DNA of 64,000 nt from positions 1,036,369 through 1,100,368 of the forward strand of contig NZ_FXWZ01000002.1 of NCBI RefSeq assembly GCF_900184225.1, written 5' to 3'. This stretch comes from Brevibacterium ihuae. GTDB taxonomy: Bacteria > Actinomycetota > Actinomycetes > Actinomycetales > Brevibacteriaceae. Made by a program: the position numbers and the translations under genes. The notes under the pieces were generated by a model. That model saw nothing but the letters and a program-made list of their open reading frames with translations. It had not been told where the DNA came from and made no database searches. Shown here in pieces: positions 45,037-53,084 of the stretch; position 1 is the first letter of the stretch, and every line of letters begins with the position of its first letter.

Positions 45037-46122
45037 TCAGCGCTCGATGTCGCCGCGGATGAACGCTTCGACCGCGGCCTTCGCCGCGTCGTCGTGCTGC
45101 TGTTCGGGCGGCGACTTCATGAAGTACGAGGAGGCGGAGATCAGGGCGCCGCCGACCCCCCGGTCGAGGCCGATCTTCGCAGCGCGCACGGCATCGATGA
45201 TGACGCCGGCGGAGTTCGGGGAGTCCCACACCTCGAGCTTGTACTCGAGCGACACCGGGGCATCGCCGAAGTTGCGCCCCTCGAGGCGGACGAAGGCCCA
45301 CTTGCGGTCGTCGAGCCAGGCGACGTAGTCGCTCGGGCCGATGTGGACGTCGCGCTCGGTGAGCCGGGCGGAGGTGTTCGACGTCACGGCCTGCGTCTTC
45401 GAGATCTTCTTCGACTCGAGCCGGTCGCGCTCGAGCATGTTCTTGAAGTCCATGTTGCCGCCGACGTTGAGCTGGTAGGTCCGGTCGAGGATGACGCCGC
45501 GGTCCTCGAACAGCTTCGCCATGACGCGGTGGGTGATGGTGGCGCCGATCTGGCTCTTGATGTCGTCGCCGACGATCGGCACCCCGGCGGCGCGGAACTT
45601 CTCGTCCCACTCCTTCGTGCCGGCGATGAACACCGGGAGCGCGTTGACGAAGGCGACCCGGGCGTCGATCGCGGCCTGCGCATAGAACTCGGTGGCGTCC
45701 TGCGATCCGACCGGCAGGTAGCACACGAGCACGTCGACCTCGCGCTCGCGGAGCACCGCGGCGACGTCGACCGGCTCCGCGGTCGACTCCTCGATCGTCT
45801 CCCGGTAGTAGCGGCCGAGGCCGTCGAGGGTCGGCCCCCGCTGCACCTCGACGCCGGTGGTCGGGACCTCGGCGAGGGTGATCGTGTTGTTCTGGGATGC
45901 GCCGAGCGCGTCGGCGATGTCGAGTCCGACCTTGGCCGCGTCGACGTCGAAGGCGGCGACGAACTCGAGGTCGCCGACGTGATAGTCCCCGAAGTTCACG
46001 TGCATGAGTCCCGGGATCTGCTCATCGGCGGACGCGCCGCGGTAGTACTCGACGCCCTGGATGAGCGAGGTCGCGCAGTTGCCCAGACCGGCGATCGCGA
46101 CACGGATCGGATGGTTTGCCAC
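45037..46122 (-). CDS. ino1: Inositol-3-phosphate synthase
   Basis: A 361-residue NAD-dependent enzyme that turns glucose-6-P into 1L-myo-inositol-1-P, the entry point for phosphatidylinositol and mycothiol. The Rossmann loop [20 protein letters not shown] (residues 8-27), [44 protein letters not shown] (the conserved catalytic lysine region), [13 protein letters not shown] and [35 protein letters not shown] are all in place. GTG 46122 is used; AAGGAG lies ~11 nt upstream. It is the short prokaryotic-type enzyme. Confidence 0.94.
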   Translation of the reverse strand: MANHPIRVAIAGLGNCATSLIQGVEYYRGASADEQIPGLMHVNFGDYHVGDLEFVAAFDVDAAKVGLDIADALGASQNNTITLAEVPTTGVEVQRGPTLDGLGRYYRETIEESTAEPVDVAAVLREREVDVLVCYLPVGSQDATEFYAQAAIDARVAFVNALPVFIAGTKEWDEKFRAAGVPIVGDDIKSQIGATITHRVMAKLFEDRGVILDRTYQLNVGGNMDFKNMLERDRLESKKISKTQAVTSNTSARLTERDVHIGPSDYVAWLDDRKWAFVRLEGRNFGDAPVSLEYKLEVWDSPNSAGVIIDAVRAAKIGLDRGVGGALISASSYFMKSPPEQQHDDAAKAAVEAFIRGDIER

Positions 46123-46255
46123 TTGGTCGAACTCTCCTTCTCGGACCTGCACGGATGGGGTGCAGCGCATGGTTGGGGGACCCGGTGCGGGGCCCGGCCG
46201 CCGAGCTCCGCACACTTCACGAGGGGGTCTCAGGCACGACACCCCATCCTAGCCC

Positions 46256-46296
46256 TCCGCGCGCACGCGGACAAAAGGTGTCCGCGTGCGCGCGGA
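46256..46296 (-). terminator. Strong terminator after prfC
   Basis: An 18-bp perfect stem (46256-46273 / 46279-46296) with an AAAGG loop lies 11 bp beyond the prfC stop. The stem contains the alternating CGCGCGCACGCGGACA run. On the minus strand the following bases give no T-tract. It separates prfC from ino1. Confidence 0.75.
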
Positions 46297-46307
46297 CGGC
46301 CCCGGGA

Positions 46308-47903
46308 TCAGGACACGACGAGCGGCTCGAGCACGAGGTCGGGGTGGTCCCGTTCGACCCCGGCGAGCCGCCAGCGGTCGGAGAACAGCGCGAGCAGTTC
46401 GCCGTCGGAGCGCGACAGCACCTCGACGGAGCGCTCGCGGGCGAGCGTGCTCACGCACTCCGGCGTGGTGCGGCGGGCGAGCGAATACCCCAGCCGCTCG
46501 AGCGTGCACGGGGCGTTGAACTCGCCCGCCATCCGGTCCTCCGCGACCTCGAACTGCATGGGGCCGACGGCGCCGACGACGGGCGCCTGGTCCCCCCGCA
46601 GATCCGACCGGAGCACCTGCACGACGCCCTCGTGGTCGAGCTGCTCGATGCCGCGGCGGAACTGCTTGTACTTCGAGGAGTCCTTCGCGCGGATGACCAT
46701 GAAGTGCTCGGGCGAGAACGTCGGGATCTCGGGGAACTCGACCTTCTTCTCGAGGTAGAGCGAGTCGCCCACCCGCAGCGCGGAGGCGTTGACGAGGCCG
46801 ACGACGTCGCCGGGGTAGGCGCGGTCGATGACCTCGCGGTCGCGGCCGAACACCTGCTGGGCGTACTTCGTCGCGAACGGCTTGCCGGTGGTGGCGTGGG
46901 TGACGACCATGCCGCGCTCGAACACCCCGGAGCACACGCGGATGTAGGCGAGGCGATCGCGGTGGTGGGTGTCCATCCCGGCCTGGACCTTGAACACGAA
47001 GCCGGAGAACGGCGCGTCGACGGGGCGCGGCTCACCGTCGCGGTCCGGGCGGGCCTCGGCCGCCGGGGCGATGTCGACGAGGGTGTCGAGGAGCTTGTGG
47101 ACGCCGAAGTTGAGGACCGCCGAAGCGAACATCACCGGGGTCGTGCGACCGGCGAGGAACGACTCCTGGTCGTGGTTCTGCTCCTCGAGGTCGAGCAGCT
47201 CCGACTCCTCGACGGCAGTGGTGAACGCCTCGCCCTCGGACTCCTCGGCCGCCTCCGGGTCGAGGGTCTCCTCGCCGGCGATCGTCGCGCCGCCGTCGGT
47301 GCGGGTGAATCGGGTGAAGGTGCCGGCCTCCCGGTCGAGCACCCCCCGGAAGTCGCCGGACTGCCCGACCGGCCAGGTGAGCGGGGTCGGGGTGAGCCCG
47401 GTGCGCTCGAACACCTCGTCCATGAGGGCGAGCGCGTCGAGGCCCGGACGGTCCCACTTGTTGATCACCGTGATGATCGGGATCCTCCGGTGGCGGCACA
47501 CCTCGAACAGCTTCATCGTCTGCACCTCGAGGCCCTTGGCGGCGTCGACGAGCATGACGGCGCAGTCGACGGCCGACAGCACCCGGTACGTGTCCTCGGA
47601 GAAGTCGGCGTGACCGGGGGTGTCGAGGAGGTTGATCACGGTGTCGCGGTACTCGAACTGGAGAGCGGCCGAGGAGATCGAGATGCCGCGGTCCTGCTCC
47701 ATCCTCATCCAGTCCGACACCGTGGCCCGCCGTCCGCCCTTGCCGTGGGTGGCGCCCGCCTGCCCGATCACCCGGGCGTGGAGCGCGAGCGCCTCGGTGA
47801 GCGTCGACTTGCCGGCGTCGGGGTGGGAGATGACGGCGAAGGTGCGCCTGCGCGCCGCCTCCGCCCGGACGGTCGTGTCATTGATCTGGGCACCGGAATT
47901 CAC
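46308..47903 (-). CDS. prfC: Peptide chain release factor 3
   Basis: A 531-residue translational GTPase that recycles RF1/RF2 from the ribosome after termination. G motifs: ISHPDAGKST (G1, residues 25-34), the switch-2 motif DTPGHADFSEDTYR (G3) and VINKWDRPG (G4). The first domain is followed by RF3-specific sequence (GVFERGMVVTHATTGKPF, SSKYKQFRRGIEQLDHEGVVQVL). An acidic insert EAAEESEGEAFTTAVEESELLDLEEQNHD near 220-250 is typical of RF3. ATG 47903 gives normal length. A strong hairpin follows the gene. Confidence 0.95.
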   Translation of the reverse strand: MNSGAQINDTTVRAEAARRRTFAVISHPDAGKSTLTEALALHARVIGQAGATHGKGGRRATVSDWMRMEQDRGISISSAALQFEYRDTVINLLDTPGHADFSEDTYRVLSAVDCAVMLVDAAKGLEVQTMKLFEVCRHRRIPIITVINKWDRPGLDALALMDEVFERTGLTPTPLTWPVGQSGDFRGVLDREAGTFTRFTRTDGGATIAGEETLDPEAAEESEGEAFTTAVEESELLDLEEQNHDQESFLAGRTTPVMFASAVLNFGVHKLLDTLVDIAPAAEARPDRDGEPRPVDAPFSGFVFKVQAGMDTHHRDRLAYIRVCSGVFERGMVVTHATTGKPFATKYAQQVFGRDREVIDRAYPGDVVGLVNASALRVGDSLYLEKKVEFPEIPTFSPEHFMVIRAKDSSKYKQFRRGIEQLDHEGVVQVLRSDLRGDQAPVVGAVGPMQFEVAEDRMAGEFNAPCTLERLGYSLARRTTPECVSTLARERSVEVLSRSDGELLALFSDRWRLAGVERDHPDLVLEPLVVS

Positions 47904-47957
47904 CGGACCAGTGTACGCGCTGCGACGCGCACCCCGCTTCCGGAGGCGGTCGCACGC

Positions 47958-48635
47958 TCAGTCGTCGATGAGGATGACGTCGAGCGTGCGGGGGCCGTGG
48001 ACGCCGGCGACTCGCTCGAGCTCGATGTCCGAGGTCGCCGAGGGCCCGGACACCCAGGTCTGCGGCGCCTCGACGAGCCCGCGCTGTTCGATGATCCCCA
48101 CCGCGGCGGGCACCCGATGGACGATGTCGGAGGTCCGGACCAGGCAGATGTGCCGGTCGGGGACGAGGGTGATCGCCCGCCTGCCGCACTGCGGACCGCT
48201 GAGCACGATGGTCCCGGTGTCGGCGACCGCCGTGGTCGAGGCGGTAAGCACCGCGTCGGCCGCGTCGAGGACCTCGACGGCGAGCGGGCGGTCGGCGGAA
48301 TCGCGCAGCACCTCGGCGTCGACCGCGGCGACGAGGGACTCCTCGAGGTCGGCGGGCACGACGACGCTCCGCGCCCCGGCGAGGAGCGCGGCGATCCGGG
48401 CGGGGACCTCGGCGGCGGGCAGGAGGTCCACCCGGGCGTCGTAGTCGACGAGGCGATCGGTGAGCAGCGCGATGAGCTCCGCGCGGTCGAGGTGCGGGCC
48501 GGGATCTGCCGGCGCCTGCGCACGGGGCGCAGCGGGTGCGGCGGGCACGACCCCGGAATCGTCGGGGGCGCCGGTGCGGCCGAGGGAGGAGGCGATGCGC
48601 GCGAGGACCTCCGCGCGTGCGGACTGCGGGCTCAT
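47958..48635 (-). CDS. lutC: Lactate utilisation protein C (LutC/YkgG)
   Basis: A 225-residue LUD-domain protein of the L-lactate oxidation complex. Visible are the SARAEVLARIASSLGR start, VDAADAVLTASTTAVADTGTIVL, PDRHICLVRTSDIVHRVPAAVG and the final SDIELERVAGVHGPRTLDVILIDD motif of the LUD fold. ATG 48635 overlaps the lutB stop (ATGA). The Ala/Pro-rich stretch after residue 25 is a linker. Third gene of lutABC; with LutA and LutB it passes electrons from lactate. Confidence 0.93.
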   Translation of the reverse strand: MSPQSARAEVLARIASSLGRTGAPDDSGVVPAAPAAPRAQAPADPGPHLDRAELIALLTDRLVDYDARVDLLPAAEVPARIAALLAGARSVVVPADLEESLVAAVDAEVLRDSADRPLAVEVLDAADAVLTASTTAVADTGTIVLSGPQCGRRAITLVPDRHICLVRTSDIVHRVPAAVGIIEQRGLVEAPQTWVSGPSATSDIELERVAGVHGPRTLDVILIDD

Positions 48636-50125
48636 CGGTCGCCCCTCTCCTTCTTCCACCACGAGCGGAACGACTGCGCCGGCGGCTGCGGCAGCGTGCG
48701 CGAGCCGGTCCACTTCCCCGCGATGCCCGGCAGGCTGCGGATGCCGTCGGACCCGGTGAGGAGGTGGACGAGCGGGAGGCTCTTCTCCGCGACCGCCATC
48801 CGACGCCCGTCGGACATCACCCAGGAGGCCGCGGTGAGCGCGGCGTCGAGCTGGCCCCGCGGCAGCCGGGTCCGGCGCTCCCTGACCTCGCTGTCCTCGT
48901 TGCGCAGGCGCACGAGCAGCTGCGGGATGTCGATCTTCACCGGGCATGCGTCGTAGCACGCGCCGCACAGGCTCGAGGCGTAGGGCAGGGTGCCGTTGGC
49001 CCCGGCATCGGTGCCGGTGAGGAGCGGGGACAGGATCGCGCCGATCGGTCCCGGGTACACCGAGCCGTAGGCGTGCCCGCCGGTGCGCTCGTAGACCGGG
49101 CAGACATTCATGCACGCGGAGCACCGGATGCAGTGGAGGGCCTGGCGGCCGTGCTCGTCGGCGAGCGCCCGCGTGCGGCCGTTGTCGAGGAGCACGACAT
49201 GGACGTTCTGCGGGCCGTCGCCGGGGGTGACGCCGGTCCAGAACGAGGAGTACGGGTTCATCCGCTCCCCCGTCGAGGAGCGCGGGAGGAGCTGCATGAA
49301 CGTCCCGAGATCCGCGTAGCGCGGGAGGATCTTCTCGATGCCCATGACGGTGATGAGGGTCTCCGGCAGCGTGACGCACATCCGTCCGTTGCCCTCGGAT
49401 TCGACGACGGACAGGGTGCCGGTCTCCGCGATGCCGAAGTTCGCCCCGGACACCGCGACCGGGGTGGACAGGAACTTCCGGCGCAGATGCCTCCGACTCG
49501 CCTCGGCGAGCGCGCGCGGGTCGTCGGTGAGGCCGGGGTCGACGTCGTCCATCTCGCGGAGGAAGATCTCGCGGATCTCGCGCCGGTTGCGGTGGATGGC
49601 GGGCACGAGGATGTGGCTGGGGCGGTCGTGGCCGAGCTGCACGATGAGCTCGGCGAGGTCGGTCTCGTAGGCGTCGATGCCGATGTCCTCGAGGTGCTCG
49701 TTGAGCCCGATCTCCTGGGTGGCCATCGACTTGACCTTGATGACCTCGCGGCGGCCGGAGTCGAGCACGGGCGCATGCTCGGCGATGAGGTCGGCGACGA
49801 TCGCGTTCGCCTCGTCGGCATCGCGCGCCCAGTGGACGTGCCCGCCGCGGGCGACGACGTTGGCCTCGAACTCGACGAGGAGCTCCGGCAGCCGGTCCAT
49901 GACCTCGGTCTTGGTCGCCGAGCCGTGGTCGCGCAGCTCCTCCCAGTTCGGCACCTCGGCCACCCGGGCGAGCCGCTTGCCGCGGATCGTCGAGGTGGCG
50001 CGGGCGAGGTTCGTCCGCATCTGGATTTTGCCGAGCTCGAGCTCGGCGACCTCGGGGAACGGCGAGTGCTCGACGATGTTCCCCTTGCCGGGAACGGTGG
50101 GCATGCCGAGGTGGGTGAGGCTCAT
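48632..50125 (-). CDS. lutB: Lactate utilisation iron-sulfur protein LutB
   Basis: A 497-residue Fe-S protein of the LutABC L-lactate dehydrogenase complex. An N-terminal LUD domain (PNWEELRDHGSATKTEVMDRLPELL, VARGGHVHWARDADEANAIV, GANFGIAETGTLSVVESEGNGRMC) is followed by two [4Fe-4S] motifs, CIRCSACMNVCPVY (~residue 330) and CGACYDACPVKIDIPQLL (~380). ATG 50125 overlaps the lutA stop (ATGA). Length matches LutB/YkgF. Confidence 0.95.
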   Translation of the reverse strand: MSLTHLGMPTVPGKGNIVEHSPFPEVAELELGKIQMRTNLARATSTIRGKRLARVAEVPNWEELRDHGSATKTEVMDRLPELLVEFEANVVARGGHVHWARDADEANAIVADLIAEHAPVLDSGRREVIKVKSMATQEIGLNEHLEDIGIDAYETDLAELIVQLGHDRPSHILVPAIHRNRREIREIFLREMDDVDPGLTDDPRALAEASRRHLRRKFLSTPVAVSGANFGIAETGTLSVVESEGNGRMCVTLPETLITVMGIEKILPRYADLGTFMQLLPRSSTGERMNPYSSFWTGVTPGDGPQNVHVVLLDNGRTRALADEHGRQALHCIRCSACMNVCPVYERTGGHAYGSVYPGPIGAILSPLLTGTDAGANGTLPYASSLCGACYDACPVKIDIPQLLVRLRNEDSEVRERRTRLPRGQLDAALTAASWVMSDGRRMAVAEKSLPLVHLLTGSDGIRSLPGIAGKWTGSRTLPQPPAQSFRSWWKKERGDR

Positions 50126-50952
50126 CGCAGCGCCGCCTTCCCCTGGACCGCGGGTGTCTCCGACAGGTCGAGGATGAGGGGGTCCTCCCGTGTCGAGGCG
50201 AGGATCTGCGCGAGATGGAGGGTCCGCGGGACTCCGGCCTGGGCGGGCATGAGCTCACGGGTGCGGGCCAGCCCTCCCCCGATGTGCATGAGGCACGAGG
50301 CGTCGCCGCCGCTGCACACCGACGCCCCCGTGGTGACGAGGGCGGCGACCTTGTCGCTGAGCATCGCGGTGGACACCTGGGGATCCTTCACCGAGAAGGT
50401 GCCGCCGAACCCGCAGCACGAGTCCGGGTTCTCCGGCTCGACGACCTCGGCGCCCTCGACGGAGCGGAGCAGGTCGAGCTGGCGCGCGCCCAGGCGGAGC
50501 AGCCGCATGCCGTGGCAGGAGTTGTGATAGGCGATCGAGTAGGGGAAGTACGAGCCGAGCTGGGCGGCGGCATCGGTGACCCCGAGGACGTCGGTGAGGA
50601 GCTGGGCGAGCTCATATGTCCGGGACGCGACGTCGGCGGCGCGCCGACCGAGCTCGGGATCCCCGTTGTGCTCGGCGATCATCGGGTGCTGGTGCCCGAG
50701 GCTCGCGACGCAGGATCCGCTCGGCGCAACCGCGCAGTCCCACTCCTCGGCCTCGAACGCCTCGACGTGGTTGCGCACCACCGGATAGGCCTGCCGGAAC
50801 TTCCCGGAGTTGATGTGCATCTGCCCGCAGCAGGCCTGGCCCGCGGGGAAGATCACCTCGTGCCCGAGGCGCTCGAGGATCCGGACGGTGGCCCGTCCCA
50901 CCTCGGGATACATCGCATCCACGATGCAGGTGGCGAACAGTGCGATCCGCAC
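50122..50952 (-). CDS. lutA: Lactate utilisation protein A (CCG-domain)
   Basis: A 276-residue protein with the two CCG cysteine-rich domains that hold a non-cubane Fe-S cluster: ACCGQMHINSG (~40) and SGSCVAS in the first, NSCHGMRLLRLG, PDSCCGFGGTFSVK and GGDASCLMHIGGGL in the second. GTG 50952 follows GAGGAG by 6 nt. It is the first gene of a three-gene operon with 4-bp overlaps throughout. The promoter lies 35-45 nt upstream. Confidence 0.94.
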   Translation of the reverse strand: MRIALFATCIVDAMYPEVGRATVRILERLGHEVIFPAGQACCGQMHINSGKFRQAYPVVRNHVEAFEAEEWDCAVAPSGSCVASLGHQHPMIAEHNGDPELGRRAADVASRTYELAQLLTDVLGVTDAAAQLGSYFPYSIAYHNSCHGMRLLRLGARQLDLLRSVEGAEVVEPENPDSCCGFGGTFSVKDPQVSTAMLSDKVAALVTTGASVCSGGDASCLMHIGGGLARTRELMPAQAGVPRTLHLAQILASTREDPLILDLSETPAVQGKAALR

Positions 50953-50981
50953 GGAGTCCTCCTCGCTGTCGACGACCAGGC

Positions 50982-51016
50982 GTGTACAGCACACTATACC
51001 GCGGAGACGATACTGT
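50982..51016. promoter_or_regulatory. Divergent promoter/operator between lutABC and a small membrane gene
   Basis: On the minus strand TATAGT (50998-50993) is a good -10 for lutA, giving a ~35-nt leader with GAGGAG. A dyad GTGT-n5-ACAC (50982-50994) overlaps the expected start point and could be an operator for a lactate-responsive (GntR-type) repressor, none of which is encoded nearby. On the plus strand TACTGT (51011-51016) lies 8 nt before the ATG at 51025. Confidence 0.5.
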
Positions 51017-51024
51017 GGGCGCTG

Positions 51025-51396
51025 ATGGACGAGACCGAGTACTCCCGCGTCGCGCGCGACCGCGGCGCCCCCGACCGCTGGCTGCGCAGGCTGCCGCTCA
51101 TCGCGGCGGGGCTCGGCGCGCTCCCCCTGCTCTGGCTGTCGATCCGGTTCTCGCTGCTCATCGGGCAGATCGGCTTCTACGTCGTCGCGCTCGACGCCGA
51201 CCCGTGGACGATCACCGGGCTCGTCCTCCTCACCCTCGCCGGGTTCGTCAGCCTGCTCGGCACCCTCGTGTGCCTGTGGGTCGGCTCCCGGCGGAGCACG
51301 TGGCGATGGCGCATCGGGTGGGCGGCCGGCGCTCTCGCCTGCGCCGCCCTGCTCCCGGTGAGCTGGCTGCTGTTCGGCCTCACCGGACCCGCCTGA
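51025..51396 (+). CDS. Hypothetical three-helix membrane protein
   Basis: A 123-residue protein with three hydrophobic segments (LPLIAAGLGALPLLWLSIRF, ITGLVLLTLAGFVSLLGTLVCLWVG and WAAGALACAALLPVSWLLFGL) and a charged N-terminus (DETEYSRVARDRGAPDRW). I recognise no family. ATG 51025 is 8 nt after a TACTGT -10 on the plus strand, so a leaderless message is likely. It is divergent from lutABC and tail-to-tail with the LysR-type gene (13 bp apart). Strong GC3 bias supports it as a gene. Confidence 0.72.
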   Translation: MDETEYSRVARDRGAPDRWLRRLPLIAAGLGALPLLWLSIRFSLLIGQIGFYVVALDADPWTITGLVLLTLAGFVSLLGTLVCLWVGSRRSTWRWRIGWAAGALACAALLPVSWLLFGLTGPA

Positions 51397-51409
51397 GAGC
51401 GGCGGCCCC

Positions 51410-52360
51410 TCAGCTGCCGGCGTGAGCCGGGCCCAGCGGTCGCAGCGCCTGCGCCGCGTCGACGATCGCGGCCTCGAGCCGGTCGAGCGCAGCTGAGGGC
51501 ATCTTCCACCGGTGCCAATGGATCGGGACGTCGATGTGCGCGCTCCCCTCGACCGCGAGCGGGACGAGCGGCGAATCGCCGGAGGCGAGCTGGATCTCCG
51601 GGAGCATGCCCCAGCCCAGGCCCGCCTCGACCGCGCACCGGAACTCCTCGGAGCTCGGGACGAGGGTGCGCCGACGCGGCCGGGCTGCTCCCCAGAGGGC
51701 AAGGAACCGCTCCTGCAGCCGGTCGTCGGGCCCGTAGTCGACCATCGGCATCCGGGTGAGGTCGACTCGCAATCCCGCCGGCGCGCCGGGAACGGCGGGA
51801 AACCGCGCGAGCAGCCCGGGAACGGCGACCGCAACGTAGCGCATCGCCCCCAACGGGGTCACCCGACATCCGTGATGCGCCCGCGCGCGGGACGAGGTCG
51901 CCCCCATCGACTGCGCCTCCGCGACCGCGCGGTCGGCCCGGTCCTGGTCGGCGATGTCGATCCGGAGCACGGCGTCGGACCAGCCCGCAGCGGCGCGGAA
52001 CACCGGTCGGAACCACGTGGCGAGCGAATCGGCATTGACGGTGATCCGCAGTTCGAGCACGGCACCCTCGAGCTCACCATCGTCCGCGGCCGCACCGGTG
52101 GCGAGGCCGGCTCCCGGCAGGCGCGAGAGCGCCTCGGTCTCCAGCAGGTCGATCTGCCGGGCGAGGCGGAGGATGACCTGGCCGGCCTCGGTGACCGCGA
52201 CCGGCAGCGAGCGCAGGACGAGGACGCTGCCGACCCTCGCCTCGAGGGTGCGGATCCGCTGGCTCATGGCCGACGGGGTGATGTGGAGGGCCCGGGCTCC
52301 CGCCTCGAAGGACCCATGGTCGACGACGGCCCGGAGGGCGGCGAGCTGATCGGCGTGCAT
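51410..52360 (-). CDS. lysG: LysR-family regulator (LysG/ArgP type)
   Basis: A 316-residue activator. The N-terminal helix-turn-helix is HADQLAALRAVVDHGSFEAGARALHITPSAMSQRIRTLE (residues 2-40), in the form typical of ArgP/LysG, followed by a LysR effector domain (LRITVNADSLATWFRPVF, AVEAGLGWGMLPEIQL). It is divergent from lysE, its expected target, and senses basic amino acids in the known systems. ATG 52360 is used; a weak CAGACT precedes it by 6 nt. An insertion, SMGATSSRARAHHGCRV, is normal for the ArgP group. Confidence 0.9.
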   Translation of the reverse strand: MHADQLAALRAVVDHGSFEAGARALHITPSAMSQRIRTLEARVGSVLVLRSLPVAVTEAGQVILRLARQIDLLETEALSRLPGAGLATGAAADDGELEGAVLELRITVNADSLATWFRPVFRAAAGWSDAVLRIDIADQDRADRAVAEAQSMGATSSRARAHHGCRVTPLGAMRYVAVAVPGLLARFPAVPGAPAGLRVDLTRMPMVDYGPDDRLQERFLALWGAARPRRRTLVPSSEEFRCAVEAGLGWGMLPEIQLASGDSPLVPLAVEGSAHIDVPIHWHRWKMPSAALDRLEAAIVDAAQALRPLGPAHAGS

Positions 52361-52451
52361 GGCACCAGTCTGCACCCATATGAAGCAGATGTGCATTCTG
52401 ATGATTTTCTTGCGCTTCCCTTCATTCCTGCTCAGCCCTAGAGTCGGGTCC

Positions 52452-53051
52452 GTGCTCACCCATCTCGTCACCGGTCTGCTCACCGGCTGGTCCCTCATCA
52501 TCGCCGTCGGCCCCCAGAACGCCTTCGTGCTCCGGCAGGGGATGCGCCGGGAGCACGTCGGCCTCGTCGTCCTCATCTGCTCGGTCGCCGACGCCCTGCT
52601 CATGGTCCTCGGCACCCTGGGGATCGGCGCCGTCGTCGAGCGCGCTCCGATCCTCCTCGAGCTGCTCCGCTGGGGCGGAGCGGCGTACCTCCTGTGGTTC
52701 GCCTTCACCGCGTTCCGGTCCGCGGCGAGGCCGGAGGGTCTCGCCGCGGGGCGCGGTGAGGTGCGCCTGCGGACGGTGATCCTCACGACGCTCACCCTGA
52801 CGTTCCTCAATCCCGGGGTCTACATCGACACGATGCTCCTCATCGGGACGCTCGCCAGTCAGCTCGGCGGGGACCGCTGGGCCTTCACCGCCGGAGCGAT
52901 CCTCGGGTCTCTCACGTGGTTCGCCGCGATCGGCTTCGGAGCCCGCGCGCTCGCACCCTACGCCGCCCGACCGCGGGTGTGGCAGATCGTCGACATCGCG
53001 ATCGGCATCGTCATGGTGCTCATCGCCCTCCGACTCATCATCGGCCACTGA
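52452..53051 (+). CDS. lysE: LysE/ArgO-type amino-acid exporter
   Basis: A 199-residue carrier with about six helices: HLVTGLLTGWSLIIAVGPQNAFVLRQG is the LysE signature (residues 3-29) and FLNPGVYIDTMLLIGTLASQ is the second conserved block. It exports lysine and arginine when the cell is loaded with basic amino acids or peptides. GTG 52452 follows TAGAGT (52439-52444) by 7 nt, a leaderless start. The divergent LysG-type gene is 91 bp away, the classic regulator/exporter pair of actinobacteria. Confidence 0.93.
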   Translation: MLTHLVTGLLTGWSLIIAVGPQNAFVLRQGMRREHVGLVVLICSVADALLMVLGTLGIGAVVERAPILLELLRWGGAAYLLWFAFTAFRSAARPEGLAAGRGEVRLRTVILTTLTLTFLNPGVYIDTMLLIGTLASQLGGDRWAFTAGAILGSLTWFAAIGFGARALAPYAARPRVWQIVDIAIGIVMVLIALRLIIGH

Positions 53052-53063
53052 GACGGTCCTCGC

Positions 53064-53080
53064 GGACCGCCGGGCGGTCC
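53064..53080. terminator. Bidirectional terminator between lysE and hrpA
   Basis: GGACCGC and GCGGTCC (53064-53070, 53074-53080) form a 7-bp stem with CGG loop in the 33-bp gap between convergent stops. Confidence 0.45.
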
Positions 53081-53084
53081 CGCC

